Position numbers and translations under genes: made by a program. DNA of 64,000 bases from positions 29,410 to 93,409 of the forward strand of contig SVFL01000005.1 of assembly GCA_015056885.1 (NCBI GenBank), read 5' to 3'. Source of the DNA: Lachnospiraceae bacterium. GTDB taxonomy: Bacteria; Bacillota; Clostridia; Lachnospirales; Lachnospiraceae. This document shows, piece after piece, positions 35,611 to 44,550 of the stretch; positions within the stretch are counted from its first letter, which is position 1; every line of letters begins with the position of its first letter. The notes below the pieces were generated by a model. That model ran no database searches. It saw only the letters and a program-made list of their open reading frames with translations, and was not told where the DNA came from.

Positions 35611-35916
35611 TTAATCCTCATCCACTCCTTCAGGCACTTCCTCGCCCTCCGGCACCACCAAAAGCTTTGTGCCATCTTTTACGGTAAGCATTGTATAGCC
35701 ACCCTCATAATAATCTATAGAAAAATTCTCTGCATACTGCAGTTCCATGCTACTTACATATACAAGTTCCTTTGCAGCATCTTCTGCCTGTTCCACCAAA
35801 TCCACAGTCACAACGCTTCCCATAGAATCGGAAGAAGGACTACCACAGCTACACAGCCCCAGCAGTCCTGTCAAAAACAAGCAGCATATAGTTACTCTTT
35901 TATTTCTTCCTGTCAT
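35611..35916 (-). pseudogene. N-terminal remnant of an ABC-transporter substrate-binding lipoprotein
   Basis: The 101-residue frame has a lipoprotein signal (hydrophobic stretch then LCSC, with Cys24 as the lipidated residue) and a good AGAGGACG ribosome binding site. Its body (MELQYAENFSIDYYEGGYTMLTVKDG, LLVVPEGEEVPEGVDED) resembles only the beginning of iron/cobalamin-type substrate-binding proteins, which are normally over 300 residues. It stops exactly where truncated cbiB begins. The simplest reading is a deletion that removed the rest of this gene, its probable permease and ATPase genes, and the start of cbiB. Confidence 0.78.
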
Positions 35917-35928
35917 ATGTTCGTCCTC

Positions 35929-37629
35929 TTATTCCGCTACTTTAAGGGTATTGGAATGGAATGTAAGTGTGTACTCAATTTCGCGAGGCTTACTCATTGC
36001 CACAGTATCACCTATCACAGCAAGCTCTGTGTCAAGAGCAACTACCGGAATTTCAAAAACAGAATTTCCCTCGGTATTCACAGGCAGATATTTCTCTCCG
36101 TCCACAAGCATATAATCATAGTTGGGGCTGCTCCACTCAATTCGAGCAACCATGCTTCCACCGGAAACAGTGATGGTTGCAGGAGACAAAACAGTGGACT
36201 TACCGCTTCCGCCACCTAAGGTTACGTCAATGCTGTAGGTACCATCCGTAACTTCTGTTACAGATGCGGTTGCACTATTCTCTGTTGTGCTAGCTTCTGA
36301 TACATTTCCTTCATTCTGTGCGCCGATACTTGCAGACAAGAAGGTCAACTGACGGTCATACCACTCTTCTTTCTTGTTACTGAATGCTGCACAATCAATA
36401 GGCTGATCCAATGCTGCAACAGGAATGGTATAGGTATATGCCCCGTTTGCATCCTCTACAAAAGAAATATAATCTGCTTCGTCTGCAGCCGCAGCAGCCT
36501 CCGCAGTACCCATATAAAGCTTTCCGTAACCGGTTCCGCTAAGGGTAAGCACTGCGGATATTTCCTCGCCTGCAATGGTAAGTTCTGCCTTTTCAATTTT
36601 AAACATGGAAGAGCTGGATTCTACCTGCACACTATATGTACCATCCGCAAGCTCTATCACTTCGCCTTCTGCTTCTGTCTTCTCAACTCCCGCAAATGCA
36701 ACACCTGCATCCATTGCAGATTTAAGATGTTCTACATACACATCCTGAACAGCCTCAATCTGTCCCAGACCTTCCAGAATACACTCTACCTCATAGCCTT
36801 CCTGTTCCAAAACAGATTTCCATGAATCCGCTTCTGCACCTGCCATATCATTGTTAGCATGGTCTCCGGCTACTACCATCAAGGGCTCCAGCACCACCTT
36901 CTTATAGGTTCCCTTCGCCTTCAACGCAGCTACTACATCATCCAAAGTAGGTGCACCCTCAACAGTACCCACATAATAATTTTCATAACCACCTGCGGTC
37001 AGCTTATCCTGAAGAGTTGCGTAAACACTATTTGACTCTGCCTCTGTTCCATGACCCATAAAACAGATTGCAGTCTCTCCGTCATCATAGGAAGCAGTCT
37101 TCTCTGTAATCGCATTAACAACCGCATCAAAATCTGCATCACTCATCAAAAGAGGCTCTGCCAGCACAATCTTGTCAAACTTATCCAGATAATCGGTCAG
37201 CTCTGCCGCAAGATCATTATACTCAAAGCCGTTCATTAAATGAGTAGGCTGCACAATCAGCTCTTTCACACCGTCTGCCACCGCTCTGTCCAGTGCCTCG
37301 GTCACATTGTCAATCTCCAGACTGTCACGCTTCTTCAAAACATCAATGATAATCTGGCTTGTGAACGCTCTACGCACCTCATACTCGGGCTTTGCCTCAG
37401 CAATTGCTTCCTCAATTGCTCCGATTGTAATATCTCTACTGTCATTGTAGCTGGTTCCGAAGCTCACAACCAAAATAGCTGTATCACTCTTCTTTTCCAC
37501 TTCTGTTTCCACAGTGCTCTCCTGAGTCTGATTGGTAGGTTCCTGAGACACCTCTGTTGTGCCACAGCCTGCCATGCAACACACACTCATCATTGCTGCA
37601 ATCATCATGGTTACTACTCTTTTTTTCAT
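35929..37629 (-). CDS. cbiK: Sirohydrochlorin cobaltochelatase CbiK, lipoprotein form with two C-terminal domains
   Basis: A 566-residue CbiK. A lipoprotein signal ends in MAGC (Cys22). The class II chelatase domain spans about 48-310 (ILVVSFGTSYNDSR, QPTHLMNGFEY), with metal-site His193 in MGHGTEAESN and His257 in VAGDHANNDMAG. Two related beta-rich domains follow at about 328-440 and 465-566; each starts DGTYS, resembling NEAT-like/surface modules. The start was chosen from GAGGAG before MKKRVV; the frame is open 69 codons further through the leader. The signal implies export, which is odd for a biosynthetic chelatase. Confidence 0.9.
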   Translation of the reverse strand: MKKRVVTMMIAAMMSVCCMAGCGTTEVSQEPTNQTQESTVETEVEKKSDTAILVVSFGTSYNDSRDITIGAIEEAIAEAKPEYEVRRAFTSQIIIDVLKKRDSLEIDNVTEALDRAVADGVKELIVQPTHLMNGFEYNDLAAELTDYLDKFDKIVLAEPLLMSDADFDAVVNAITEKTASYDDGETAICFMGHGTEAESNSVYATLQDKLTAGGYENYYVGTVEGAPTLDDVVAALKAKGTYKKVVLEPLMVVAGDHANNDMAGAEADSWKSVLEQEGYEVECILEGLGQIEAVQDVYVEHLKSAMDAGVAFAGVEKTEAEGEVIELADGTYSVQVESSSSMFKIEKAELTIAGEEISAVLTLSGTGYGKLYMGTAEAAAAADEADYISFVEDANGAYTYTIPVAALDQPIDCAAFSNKKEEWYDRQLTFLSASIGAQNEGNVSEASTTENSATASVTEVTDGTYSIDVTLGGGSGKSTVLSPATITVSGGSMVARIEWSSPNYDYMLVDGEKYLPVNTEGNSVFEIPVVALDTELAVIGDTVAMSKPREIEYTLTFHSNTLKVAE

Positions 37630-37732
37630 AAATCTCCTCGTTTCTGCAATATACTGCTTTTTATTTCTCAAATATGTATTGCTGCAAAAACGAATGCACA
37701 AACAAGCCGAGAAACAAAATACTTGTTCCTCG

Positions 37733-37774
37733 AAAAAAAGAAAACCCTCTTCCTGGTTGCAGGTAAAGGGTTTT
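37733..37774 (-). terminator. Terminator in the cbiK leader (expression platform)
   Basis: AAAACCC/GGGTTTT (37741-37747 with 37768-37774) followed on the minus strand by TCTTTTTTT. It lies between the cobalamin riboswitch and the cbiK start, so it is likely the riboswitch-controlled attenuator. Confidence 0.8.
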
Positions 37775-37892
37775 ACATTTAGCATGAATCTGTCGGATTT
37801 ATAATAAAAGACTTGCTTTTTAACAAGCGTTTTCATCCTTCATATCACATGTACAACCAGTTACTCGTGGCTTGAAACAATCGTTTCTGTAC

Positions 37893-38078
37893 AGCATTCA
37901 GGCAGGTCTCCCGGCTTAAAGATCATCGCATCGGCCATCTTCCCAGTTTCCCAGTGATATAGCGGCTTCTACTCCCTAATTACGGTGACGAGTTCGTACA
38001 GGATTTGCACCTGTTTCCCTTTTCACCGGAGCCAATCACACATCATGCAATTGCTCCGACACCTGTTGCTACATATTC
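37893..38078 (-). ncRNA. Cobalamin riboswitch
   Basis: The minus-strand RNA has the B12-box AGCCGGGAGACCTGCCTG at its 3' end. Upstream are the conserved CACTGGGAA core, GGTGCAAATCC-type T-loop region (ACAGGTGCAAATCCTGTACG) and a 5' GGTGTCGGAGC. It lies between a good promoter and the cbiK leader terminator. Binding of adenosylcobalamin would switch off the whole operon. Confidence 0.93.
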
Positions 38079-38088
38079 AATTCGATTT

Positions 38089-38117
38089 AATATATCATAC
38101 TTCTACAAAAAGTGCAA
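38089..38117 (-). promoter_or_regulatory. Promoter of the cobalamin operon
   Basis: Minus-strand TTGCAC (38112-38117), 17-bp spacer, TATATT (38089-38094), just upstream of the riboswitch. Confidence 0.75.
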
Positions 38118-38184
38118 TCTTTTTATTCCGATTCCTGACGAATGATTTTCAGACTAAATTTCTCTTTTTACATTTTAGTCTGCG

Positions 38185-38355
38185 TTAGTTGATTTGAGAA
38201 AAATCCAATTGCGTCTCTCCTTTTAGCGGAAGTAATGCAAAATATTTTTTATTATTAACCTCAAAATAAGAATAAACGCCGCATTCCATGCTTGTTCCAT
38301 CTTCATATGGAAGTGTCACGATAATATCCTCTAACTTTTTCCCCATAAAATCCAT
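38185..38355 (-). CDS. DUF1292-like small protein, 56 residues
   Basis: ATG at 38355 with AAGGAG nine bases upstream, TAA at 38185. The product (MDFMGKKLEDIIVTLPYEDG, then YSYFEVNNKKYFALLPLKG) has the compact beta pattern of DUF1292 proteins: an acidic strand-turn, an aromatic-rich middle and LLPL. It is shorter than most members. Monocistronic, between leuS and the cobalamin operon. Function unknown. Confidence 0.7.
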   Translation of the reverse strand: MDFMGKKLEDIIVTLPYEDGTSMECGVYSYFEVNNKKYFALLPLKGETQLDFSQIN

Positions 38356-38566
38356 AGTACGTTCTCCTTAAACTATTTCTTTTACTTTTTAATCTTACTA
38401 TTTTAACAGACAAATTGTCTCTTCATGTATCATCACATATGTGCAGATATTCTTACTCAAAACTTCAAATTTCATTTTTAGTCCGCCATGCATCATTCGG
38501 AATCCGCCCTTCTTATCAGCAGCACAATTCCGAAAAAGGACTAACAATATAAAGAGTCTTCCACAT
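38356..38566. other. Intergenic stretch upstream of the DUF1292-like gene
   Basis: No gene is supported. It contains a 13-bp palindrome AGACAAATTGTCT (38409-38421) and A/T-rich sequence. A 25-32 codon frame exists but lacks a good ribosome binding site. Confidence 0.35.
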
Positions 38567-38619
38567 AAAAAAGGTGCCGCCTACATCAAACAAATCGTTG
38601 ATACAGTGACACCTTTTCA
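38567..38619 (-). terminator. Terminator of leuS
   Basis: AAAAGGTG(CC) at 38569-38578 pairs with (GA)CACCTTTT at 38609-38618, with an inner ATCAA/TTGAT stem. A run of T follows on the minus strand. It lies 34 bases after the leuS stop. Confidence 0.82.
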
Positions 38620-38652
38620 TTATAGATTCTCCAAGAAACTTCTCACAAAAAC

Positions 38653-41076
38653 CTACTTCACAACAATATTGATAATCTTGCCCTTCACATAAATCTCCTT
38701 CACAACAGTCTTGCCCTCAATAGCAGCCTGTACGGAAGGAACTTCCTTAGCCTTGGCAATGGCGGAATAGCTCTCCTCATCCACACCAACCTCAACGGTT
38801 CCTTTTACCTTACCGTTAATCTGGATACCGATTACCACATTGTCTTCCTTCAAAGCGTTCTCATCATAGGTAGGCCACTGCTCGTAAGCGATGGTATTGT
38901 CATGGCCGAGAATCTGCCACAACTCCTCACCCACATGAGGACAGATACAGGAGAACATCTTCACGAAGCCCTCTGCATACTCCTTAGGACACTTGCCGGC
39001 CTTGTAAGCTGCATTCATGAAGATCATCATCTGGCTGATAGCTGTATTGAAACCAAGCTGCTCAAAGTCATCCGTAACCTTCTTAACGGTCTGATGGTAT
39101 ACCTTGGTAAGTGTATCATCATTCTCAGCAGTAAGATTCTCCTCGTTGGTGAAGAATGCCCATACACGGTTGATGAATCTTCTTGCACCCTCAACACCCT
39201 GAGGATTCCAAGGCTTAGAAACCTCCAAAGGTCCCATAAACATCTCGTACAATCTCAGTGTATCTGCACCGAAATCATTTACTACATCACTGGGATTTAC
39301 AACAAACTCAGGGAAACGCTTACCCATCTTAATACCGTTAGCACCCAGAATCATACCCTGATGAACCAGCTTCTTAAAAGGCTCCTTTACGGGAGACAAT
39401 CCCTTATCATACAGATAACGGTTCCAAATTCTGGAGTAAATCAGATGTCCTACTGCATGCTCAGGACCACCAATATAAAGGTCTACAGGCAACCAGTGCT
39501 TAAGAAGCTCCTGATTGGCAAACTCGTTCTCATTCTTAGGGTCAATATATCTCATGTAATACCAGCTGGAACCGGCACTACCGGGCATGGTAGAGGTCTC
39601 ACGAACACCCTTTACGCCATTTTTATCATACTGCTTCCACTCAGTTGCATTCTCCAGGGGAGCCTTACCATTCTTGCCCTTATAATCCTCAAGCTCAGGC
39701 AGAATCAAAGGAAGTTCTGCATCATCCAGCACATGAATCTGTCCGTCCTCAGTGTGAACCACAGGAACAGGCTCACCCCAGTAACGCTGACGTGCAAAAA
39801 TCCACTCACGGAAGTGATAATTTACGGTACGACGTGCAACACCCTTACTCTCAAGCTTGGAGGTAATAGCCTCCTTTGCTTCCTCAACAGTAAGTCCGGT
39901 GAACTCCTCGGAATTCATCAGTTTGCAGCCTTTGCCAAGATACTCACCCTTCTCAAAAGCCTTCTCGCTCACATCCCCGCCATCAATTACCTGAATCATG
40001 GGGATATTATGTGCAATTGCATATTCGAAGTCACGCTGGTCATGGGAAGGAACCGCCATAACCGCACCGGTACCATAGCTTGCAAGAACAAAGTCACCGA
40101 TATAAAGAGGTACTTCCTTGCCATTTACAGGATTAATCGCATAAAGTCCCTTCAAAGGACAACCGGATTTAGTCTTGTTAAGCTCTGTACGATCCATATC
40201 GTTTTTCTTCAAGGTCTCGTCGATATAAGCCTGTACCTCGTCCTTGTTCTCTACTCTGTCAAACAGATCCTTTACAATCTGTCCGTCGGGAGCCAGAACC
40301 ATGAAAGTAATACCATAAATGGTCTCAATACAAGTGGTATAGATGGAGAACTTACCACCACCTACAATCTCAAAATCAACCTCAACACCCTCAGACTTAC
40401 CAATCCAATGTCTCTGGATATCCTTGGTAGACTCGGGCCAGTCAATCTCCTCAAGACCTTCCAAAAGCTTCTCAGCAAAAGCAGGCTGATTGATAACCCA
40501 CTGCTTCATGTTCTTACGAATAACAGGATAACCGCCTCTTTCACTCTTGCCGTCAATAACCTCATCGTTGGACAAAACGGTTCCCAACTCCTCACACCAG
40601 TTTACAGGCATATCTACATACTTTGCATAGCCATCCAGATACAACTGCTTGAAAATCCACTGGGTCCACTTATAGAAATCAGGATCGCTGGTAGCAATCA
40701 TCTTGCTCCAGTCATAATCAAAACCAAGCTCTGTGAGCTGCTTGGAAAAAGTCTTAATATTGTCCTGGGTAAATCCATTGGGATGATTACCGGTACTTAC
40801 CGCATACTGCTCTGCGGGCAGACCAAAGGAATCATAACCCATGGGATGCAGTACATTATAGCCCTGCATACGCTTCATACGGGACATGATATCCGTTGCA
40901 GTATAACCTTCGGGATGACCTGCGTGAAGACCTACTCCGGAAGGATAAGGGAACATATCTAATGCATAATATTTAGGCTTGCTGAAATCCCAGACATCGG
41001 TCTTAAAGGTCTCATTCTCGGCCCAATAGGTTTGCCACTTCTTCTCAACTTCTTTTGGATTGTAAACTCGTTCCAT
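38653..41076 (-). CDS. leuS: Leucyl-tRNA synthetase
   Basis: An 807-residue class I leucyl-tRNA synthetase of usual bacterial length. The HIGH-type motif is in PYPSGVGLHAGHPEG near residue 43. The editing domain includes AVPSHDQRDFEYA. WYYMRYIDPKN and the KMSKS-type KMGKR loop (NGIKMGKRFPE) follow, then the anticodon-binding and C-terminal domains. No T-box is visible; only about 100 bases separate it from the upstream gene. Confidence 0.97.
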   Translation of the reverse strand: MERVYNPKEVEKKWQTYWAENETFKTDVWDFSKPKYYALDMFPYPSGVGLHAGHPEGYTATDIMSRMKRMQGYNVLHPMGYDSFGLPAEQYAVSTGNHPNGFTQDNIKTFSKQLTELGFDYDWSKMIATSDPDFYKWTQWIFKQLYLDGYAKYVDMPVNWCEELGTVLSNDEVIDGKSERGGYPVIRKNMKQWVINQPAFAEKLLEGLEEIDWPESTKDIQRHWIGKSEGVEVDFEIVGGGKFSIYTTCIETIYGITFMVLAPDGQIVKDLFDRVENKDEVQAYIDETLKKNDMDRTELNKTKSGCPLKGLYAINPVNGKEVPLYIGDFVLASYGTGAVMAVPSHDQRDFEYAIAHNIPMIQVIDGGDVSEKAFEKGEYLGKGCKLMNSEEFTGLTVEEAKEAITSKLESKGVARRTVNYHFREWIFARQRYWGEPVPVVHTEDGQIHVLDDAELPLILPELEDYKGKNGKAPLENATEWKQYDKNGVKGVRETSTMPGSAGSSWYYMRYIDPKNENEFANQELLKHWLPVDLYIGGPEHAVGHLIYSRIWNRYLYDKGLSPVKEPFKKLVHQGMILGANGIKMGKRFPEFVVNPSDVVNDFGADTLRLYEMFMGPLEVSKPWNPQGVEGARRFINRVWAFFTNEENLTAENDDTLTKVYHQTVKKVTDDFEQLGFNTAISQMMIFMNAAYKAGKCPKEYAEGFVKMFSCICPHVGEELWQILGHDNTIAYEQWPTYDENALKEDNVVIGIQINGKVKGTVEVGVDEESYSAIAKAKEVPSVQAAIEGKTVVKEIYVKGKIINIVVK

Positions 41077-41180
41077 TTTCTTGCCTCTTTCTGATTTGTT
41101 TATTTAAATTCTTCAAAAATTCTCTTGAATAATATAAAAACCCATCCGTCTCAACATCCTACTCTTTTTCAAGGAAAATG

Positions 41181-42578
41181 TCAATTGAATTTCAATTGTT
41201 TTTTCGACAGTTTATTGGCTTCTTTCACTTGATTACAGTATATGGTGTAGTCTGTATAGCCGGTCAGTTCCCTTAATTCCTCAAAACGGTAACAATATTC
41301 CATGCTGAATACAAAGTGCATTTTCTTATGTACCTTTGTAAACAATTTGCCGATATTGTTCTCCTCTCCTGCCTCCAAATTAAACACCTCAAAGAAACGA
41401 AGCGATTTCTTAATAAACATTTTGTCTGCGGAGTTATTGACAAGCTCCATGCAATAACAATCATTCTTGCCAAAACAGGGCTTACAGAGAAACTTCTTAT
41501 TCCCTGCGGAAACGAACCACCATCTGTCATGTTTTATCACATAATCTTGATTCTCTACTTTTCTTGCCAGATATACCGGAATAATAATATCCGCTCCGGC
41601 ATCCCCTATATAATCCAGCACCTTTTTGGGCACCTTCGGGCTTATCACAGGAATCTCTCTGTCAAATCCTTTGAAACGCTTAAAAAAGGGCTTTACATAA
41701 ATATTCTTAAAATAACGAATAGTGATATAAGCCTTCTTAAAAAGCAGTACCGCTACAATAAAGAACGCTCCAAACACTACCAGAAACAGTGCCGGATGAA
41801 ATATCGATAAATAAAACAGAACCCCTATACCAATCGTCTTTAACAGTTCTACTCCAAAGGACGATAATCCCACTACCGAACAAACGGGCAAAAGTATAAT
41901 ATCAACAAAATAAATAAAATAACTTACAAAAAAGTATGTAATAAAAACGCTGACCAACAGTCCAAAACACATTATGGCAGTAAATCCACTCTGCACAGCA
42001 TGCCCTGTCTGCATACTGTTTCCGGCCGCCTGAACAGTTGTCTGTGGTGCAATGTTTGCCAGAAACTGTGTCGCTACCACAAGTATGGTTACCACAGCCC
42101 CAATCTTGGTCTCTACATCCTCCAGAATCACTGCCGTGGTACGAGTCAACTCATTGCTTTTTAACAACTTGGTAATCACAAACCATACTACACAGAGAAC
42201 ACGAAAGAAGTTATAATCAATAATTCCAAATGAATAATCCGCAAGTCCCTCCAGACCATCCACATCAATAACCTCTCCCACCTTTGTCAACGCACTTTCC
42301 GGTATGTGATCCAATGCAATGGATATACCGCACAATATGGTTAATACTGTGGGTGTATCAATACCACTCATATAACCTTCTGCCACCGGCGCAAACACGG
42401 TACCAAACTCACCACCCAGCGTGCTGACTGTTTCGGTCATTGTCACTGTCTCGCTTGCTCTGGTCAAATGCGCATTGCCATATGCCAACATCGAGAACAC
42501 AAGGCATATACTTACACAAAATAAAATAAATCTCTTATTTTCATAATAAAACTCTTGAAAAGCCTGTTTATACGTCAT
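41181..42578 (-). CDS. Uncharacterised multi-pass membrane protein, 465 residues
   Basis: I do not recognise this family. A signal-like helix (about 16-34) is followed by an extracellular Thr/Glu-rich stretch, then several helices between about 70 and 290 (for example FITYFFVSYFIYFVDIILLPV and GVLFYLSIFHPALFLVVFGAFF). The soluble C-terminal domain of about 170 residues is basic and rich in Phe, Lys and Cys (CKPCFGKNDCYCMEL). GGGGG precedes the ATG. It follows an NhaC antiporter by 37 bases and is the last gene of a membrane-protein cluster that begins with MoxR/VWA. Confidence 0.75.
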   Translation of the reverse strand: MTYKQAFQEFYYENKRFILFCVSICLVFSMLAYGNAHLTRASETVTMTETVSTLGGEFGTVFAPVAEGYMSGIDTPTVLTILCGISIALDHIPESALTKVGEVIDVDGLEGLADYSFGIIDYNFFRVLCVVWFVITKLLKSNELTRTTAVILEDVETKIGAVVTILVVATQFLANIAPQTTVQAAGNSMQTGHAVQSGFTAIMCFGLLVSVFITYFFVSYFIYFVDIILLPVCSVVGLSSFGVELLKTIGIGVLFYLSIFHPALFLVVFGAFFIVAVLLFKKAYITIRYFKNIYVKPFFKRFKGFDREIPVISPKVPKKVLDYIGDAGADIIIPVYLARKVENQDYVIKHDRWWFVSAGNKKFLCKPCFGKNDCYCMELVNNSADKMFIKKSLRFFEVFNLEAGEENNIGKLFTKVHKKMHFVFSMEYCYRFEELRELTGYTDYTIYCNQVKEANKLSKKQLKFN

Positions 42579-42615
42579 ATTTCCCCCTCATCTACAGTAA
42601 TTTCCTAATAACAGT

Positions 42616-43935
42616 TTACTTCTGTTCAGCTTTCTTCTCCGGAATCAAAAATACAAATATCATTGAACTCAACAGCAACATATACGGATACAACAGATTT
42701 GGTATAATCTCAAAAGCCGAAACTACACAGCCAAGTTCCGCAGCCACAGAAACTGCCACCAGCATCTGCGCACCATAAGGAATAATCCCCTGAAAAATAC
42801 AGGAAAAGGTATCCAGAATAGATGCTGCCTTTCTGGAAGAAATTCCATAATCCTGAGCCATTTCCTTGGCGATGGGATTGGCCATAACGATAGCAACTGT
42901 ATTGTTGGCTGTAGCAATATCCATCGCACCAACCAACAAACCCATGCCCAACTGACCTCCCTTTTTACCCTTAAATACTTTTTTTATCAGATTAAGCAAC
43001 GCAGCAAAACCACCATACTCCTCTATCAAAGCACAGATGGCAGCTACCAGAATTGCTACCATGGAAGTCTCAAACATACCGGATACACCACCACCCATGT
43101 TGGCAAGCATCTCCATTGGCGTCACCACACCATTTGACAGCATAATCACAGCACCACTTATAATTCCAATCAAAAGCACGATAAACACATTGATACCCAC
43201 TGCACCGCCTAAAAGCACCAAAATATACGGAATAATCTGAATCAGATTATACTCCTCAATCTCAGGAGTACCAACCTCCATTCCCAAGGTTTTAACAAAA
43301 ATGACTGCCATAGTCAACAGTGCCGCAGGCAAGGCTATTCCTATATTTTCTCTAAACTTATCCTTCATGGCACAACCCTGACCATTACATGCCGCAATGG
43401 TAGTATCCGAGATAAAGGACAAATTATCTCCAAACATGGAACCACCCACCACAGAACCAATACACAAGGGAATCCCAAATCCTGTACTGTTAGCCACTGC
43501 AATAGCAATGGGTGCAATCAACGTGATTGTACCAACAGAAGTACCCATAGCAAGAGATACAAAAGCACTTACCACAAAGAGCACCAACACCGCAAACTGT
43601 GCAGGAATAAAAGAAAGTACAAAGTACGCCACACTTTCCGCACTGCTTCGTCCCACTACACCTACAAAAATACCTGCCACCATGAATATCAACACCATAG
43701 TAATAATATTTTTATCACCCACACCACGGGCCATTACCTGAAATTTATCATCCAGAGAAAGCTCCTTATTCTGTAAGCACGCCACAAACAGCGCTATCAA
43801 AAACACCACTACAATAGGGATACTGTAAAATCCCATGGAAATCTTCAAAACATACTCAAATAAAATACCCATTCCAAGGTATAGCACTAAAAATACACCA
43901 ATGGGCAATAACGCCCTAAATTTCGGTTCCTTCAT
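42616..43935 (-). CDS. nhaC: NhaC-family Na+/H+ antiporter
   Basis: A 439-residue antiporter of the NhaC superfamily with about eleven membrane helices. Conserved features are GTSVGTITLIAPIA near residue 130, GSVVGGSMFGDNLSFISDTTIAA near 165, and MDIATANNTVAIVMANPIAKE near 340. Members exchange sodium, or organic cation/acid pairs, for protons. TGGAGG precedes the ATG, which overlaps the end of the preceding fragment by 20 bases. Substrate not determinable. Confidence 0.9.
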   Translation of the reverse strand: MKEPKFRALLPIGVFLVLYLGMGILFEYVLKISMGFYSIPIVVVFLIALFVACLQNKELSLDDKFQVMARGVGDKNIITMVLIFMVAGIFVGVVGRSSAESVAYFVLSFIPAQFAVLVLFVVSAFVSLAMGTSVGTITLIAPIAIAVANSTGFGIPLCIGSVVGGSMFGDNLSFISDTTIAACNGQGCAMKDKFRENIGIALPAALLTMAVIFVKTLGMEVGTPEIEEYNLIQIIPYILVLLGGAVGINVFIVLLIGIISGAVIMLSNGVVTPMEMLANMGGGVSGMFETSMVAILVAAICALIEEYGGFAALLNLIKKVFKGKKGGQLGMGLLVGAMDIATANNTVAIVMANPIAKEMAQDYGISSRKAASILDTFSCIFQGIIPYGAQMLVAVSVAAELGCVVSAFEIIPNLLYPYMLLLSSMIFVFLIPEKKAEQK

Positions 43936-44550
43936 TTTCTATCCTCCATAGTTCCACTTGATTTTCTTCCGATTCCGTTATCGTTTCCGTAACATAGGAT
44001 GCTGCTTCATCCATCACAAAAAGTATACTTCCATGAACAAACAGCAAAAGACAAATACCTAACAGTCCTCGAATCAGTGGCACTCTTTGCTTCCGACCGC
44101 CATCCAGCTCAACATCATCCCGATATTTACTACAATCTCTTTCGTCCCAATACTTGCGCATCATGCACAACCAGCTAAGTACCATCACCAGATAAACCAA
44201 CAATCCACCAATCAAAACTTGCTTTATAGAAAAGAACTTAACCACAAAAGAAAAAGCTCCCATAAGAATCCCACATGCCATACTGTAAATTTGATACTAA
44301 CCGATATAACACCTCTGTTTTCCAACTGTGCAGCAACACCGATTAATACTGCAAATAATGTTAATAAAATCGCCAGATTTCTATAGAACATTCTATCTTG
44401 ATGGTCATATCGAATCCGGCAAACAGGATTTCCTAATTTCTCGATTTCTTTTGTTTCCGTTTGCCTCCGCATGCAAAACACACCCGGTACCAAAACCAAT
44501 AGCAATATTACCGGTATCGTTGCACCCAGTGCATCGAACATTTCTGTCAT
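43916..44550 (-). pseudogene. Broken third copy of the YRDDV membrane-protein family
   Basis: Two overlapping frames look like halves of one relative of the two intact proteins upstream. The 108-residue frame (44224-44550) matches their N-terminal region (IRYDHQDRMFYRNLAILLTL). The 121-residue frame (43916-44281) matches their C-terminal third: KYRDDVELDGGRKQRV, then a helix ending LFVMDEAASY. The middle (about 60 residues including the GYEVP segment) is absent, the frames differ, and the second has no ribosome binding site. Two genuine short genes remain possible but less likely. Confidence 0.6.

Noticed and set aside
38150..38182. CAGACTAAA/TTTAGTCTG inverted repeat after the DUF1292-like gene as a terminator
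   Set aside because: A 9-bp stem exists but with a 15-base loop and no T-tract after it on the minus strand.
38424..38525. 25-32 codon frame upstream of the DUF1292-like gene
   Set aside because: Weak or absent ribosome binding site and no recognisable features; cannot be separated from chance.
38902..40962. A 686-codon open frame on the plus strand opposite leuS
   Set aside because: Same reason: it is the mirror of leuS codon usage, with no protein family features and no start signal.
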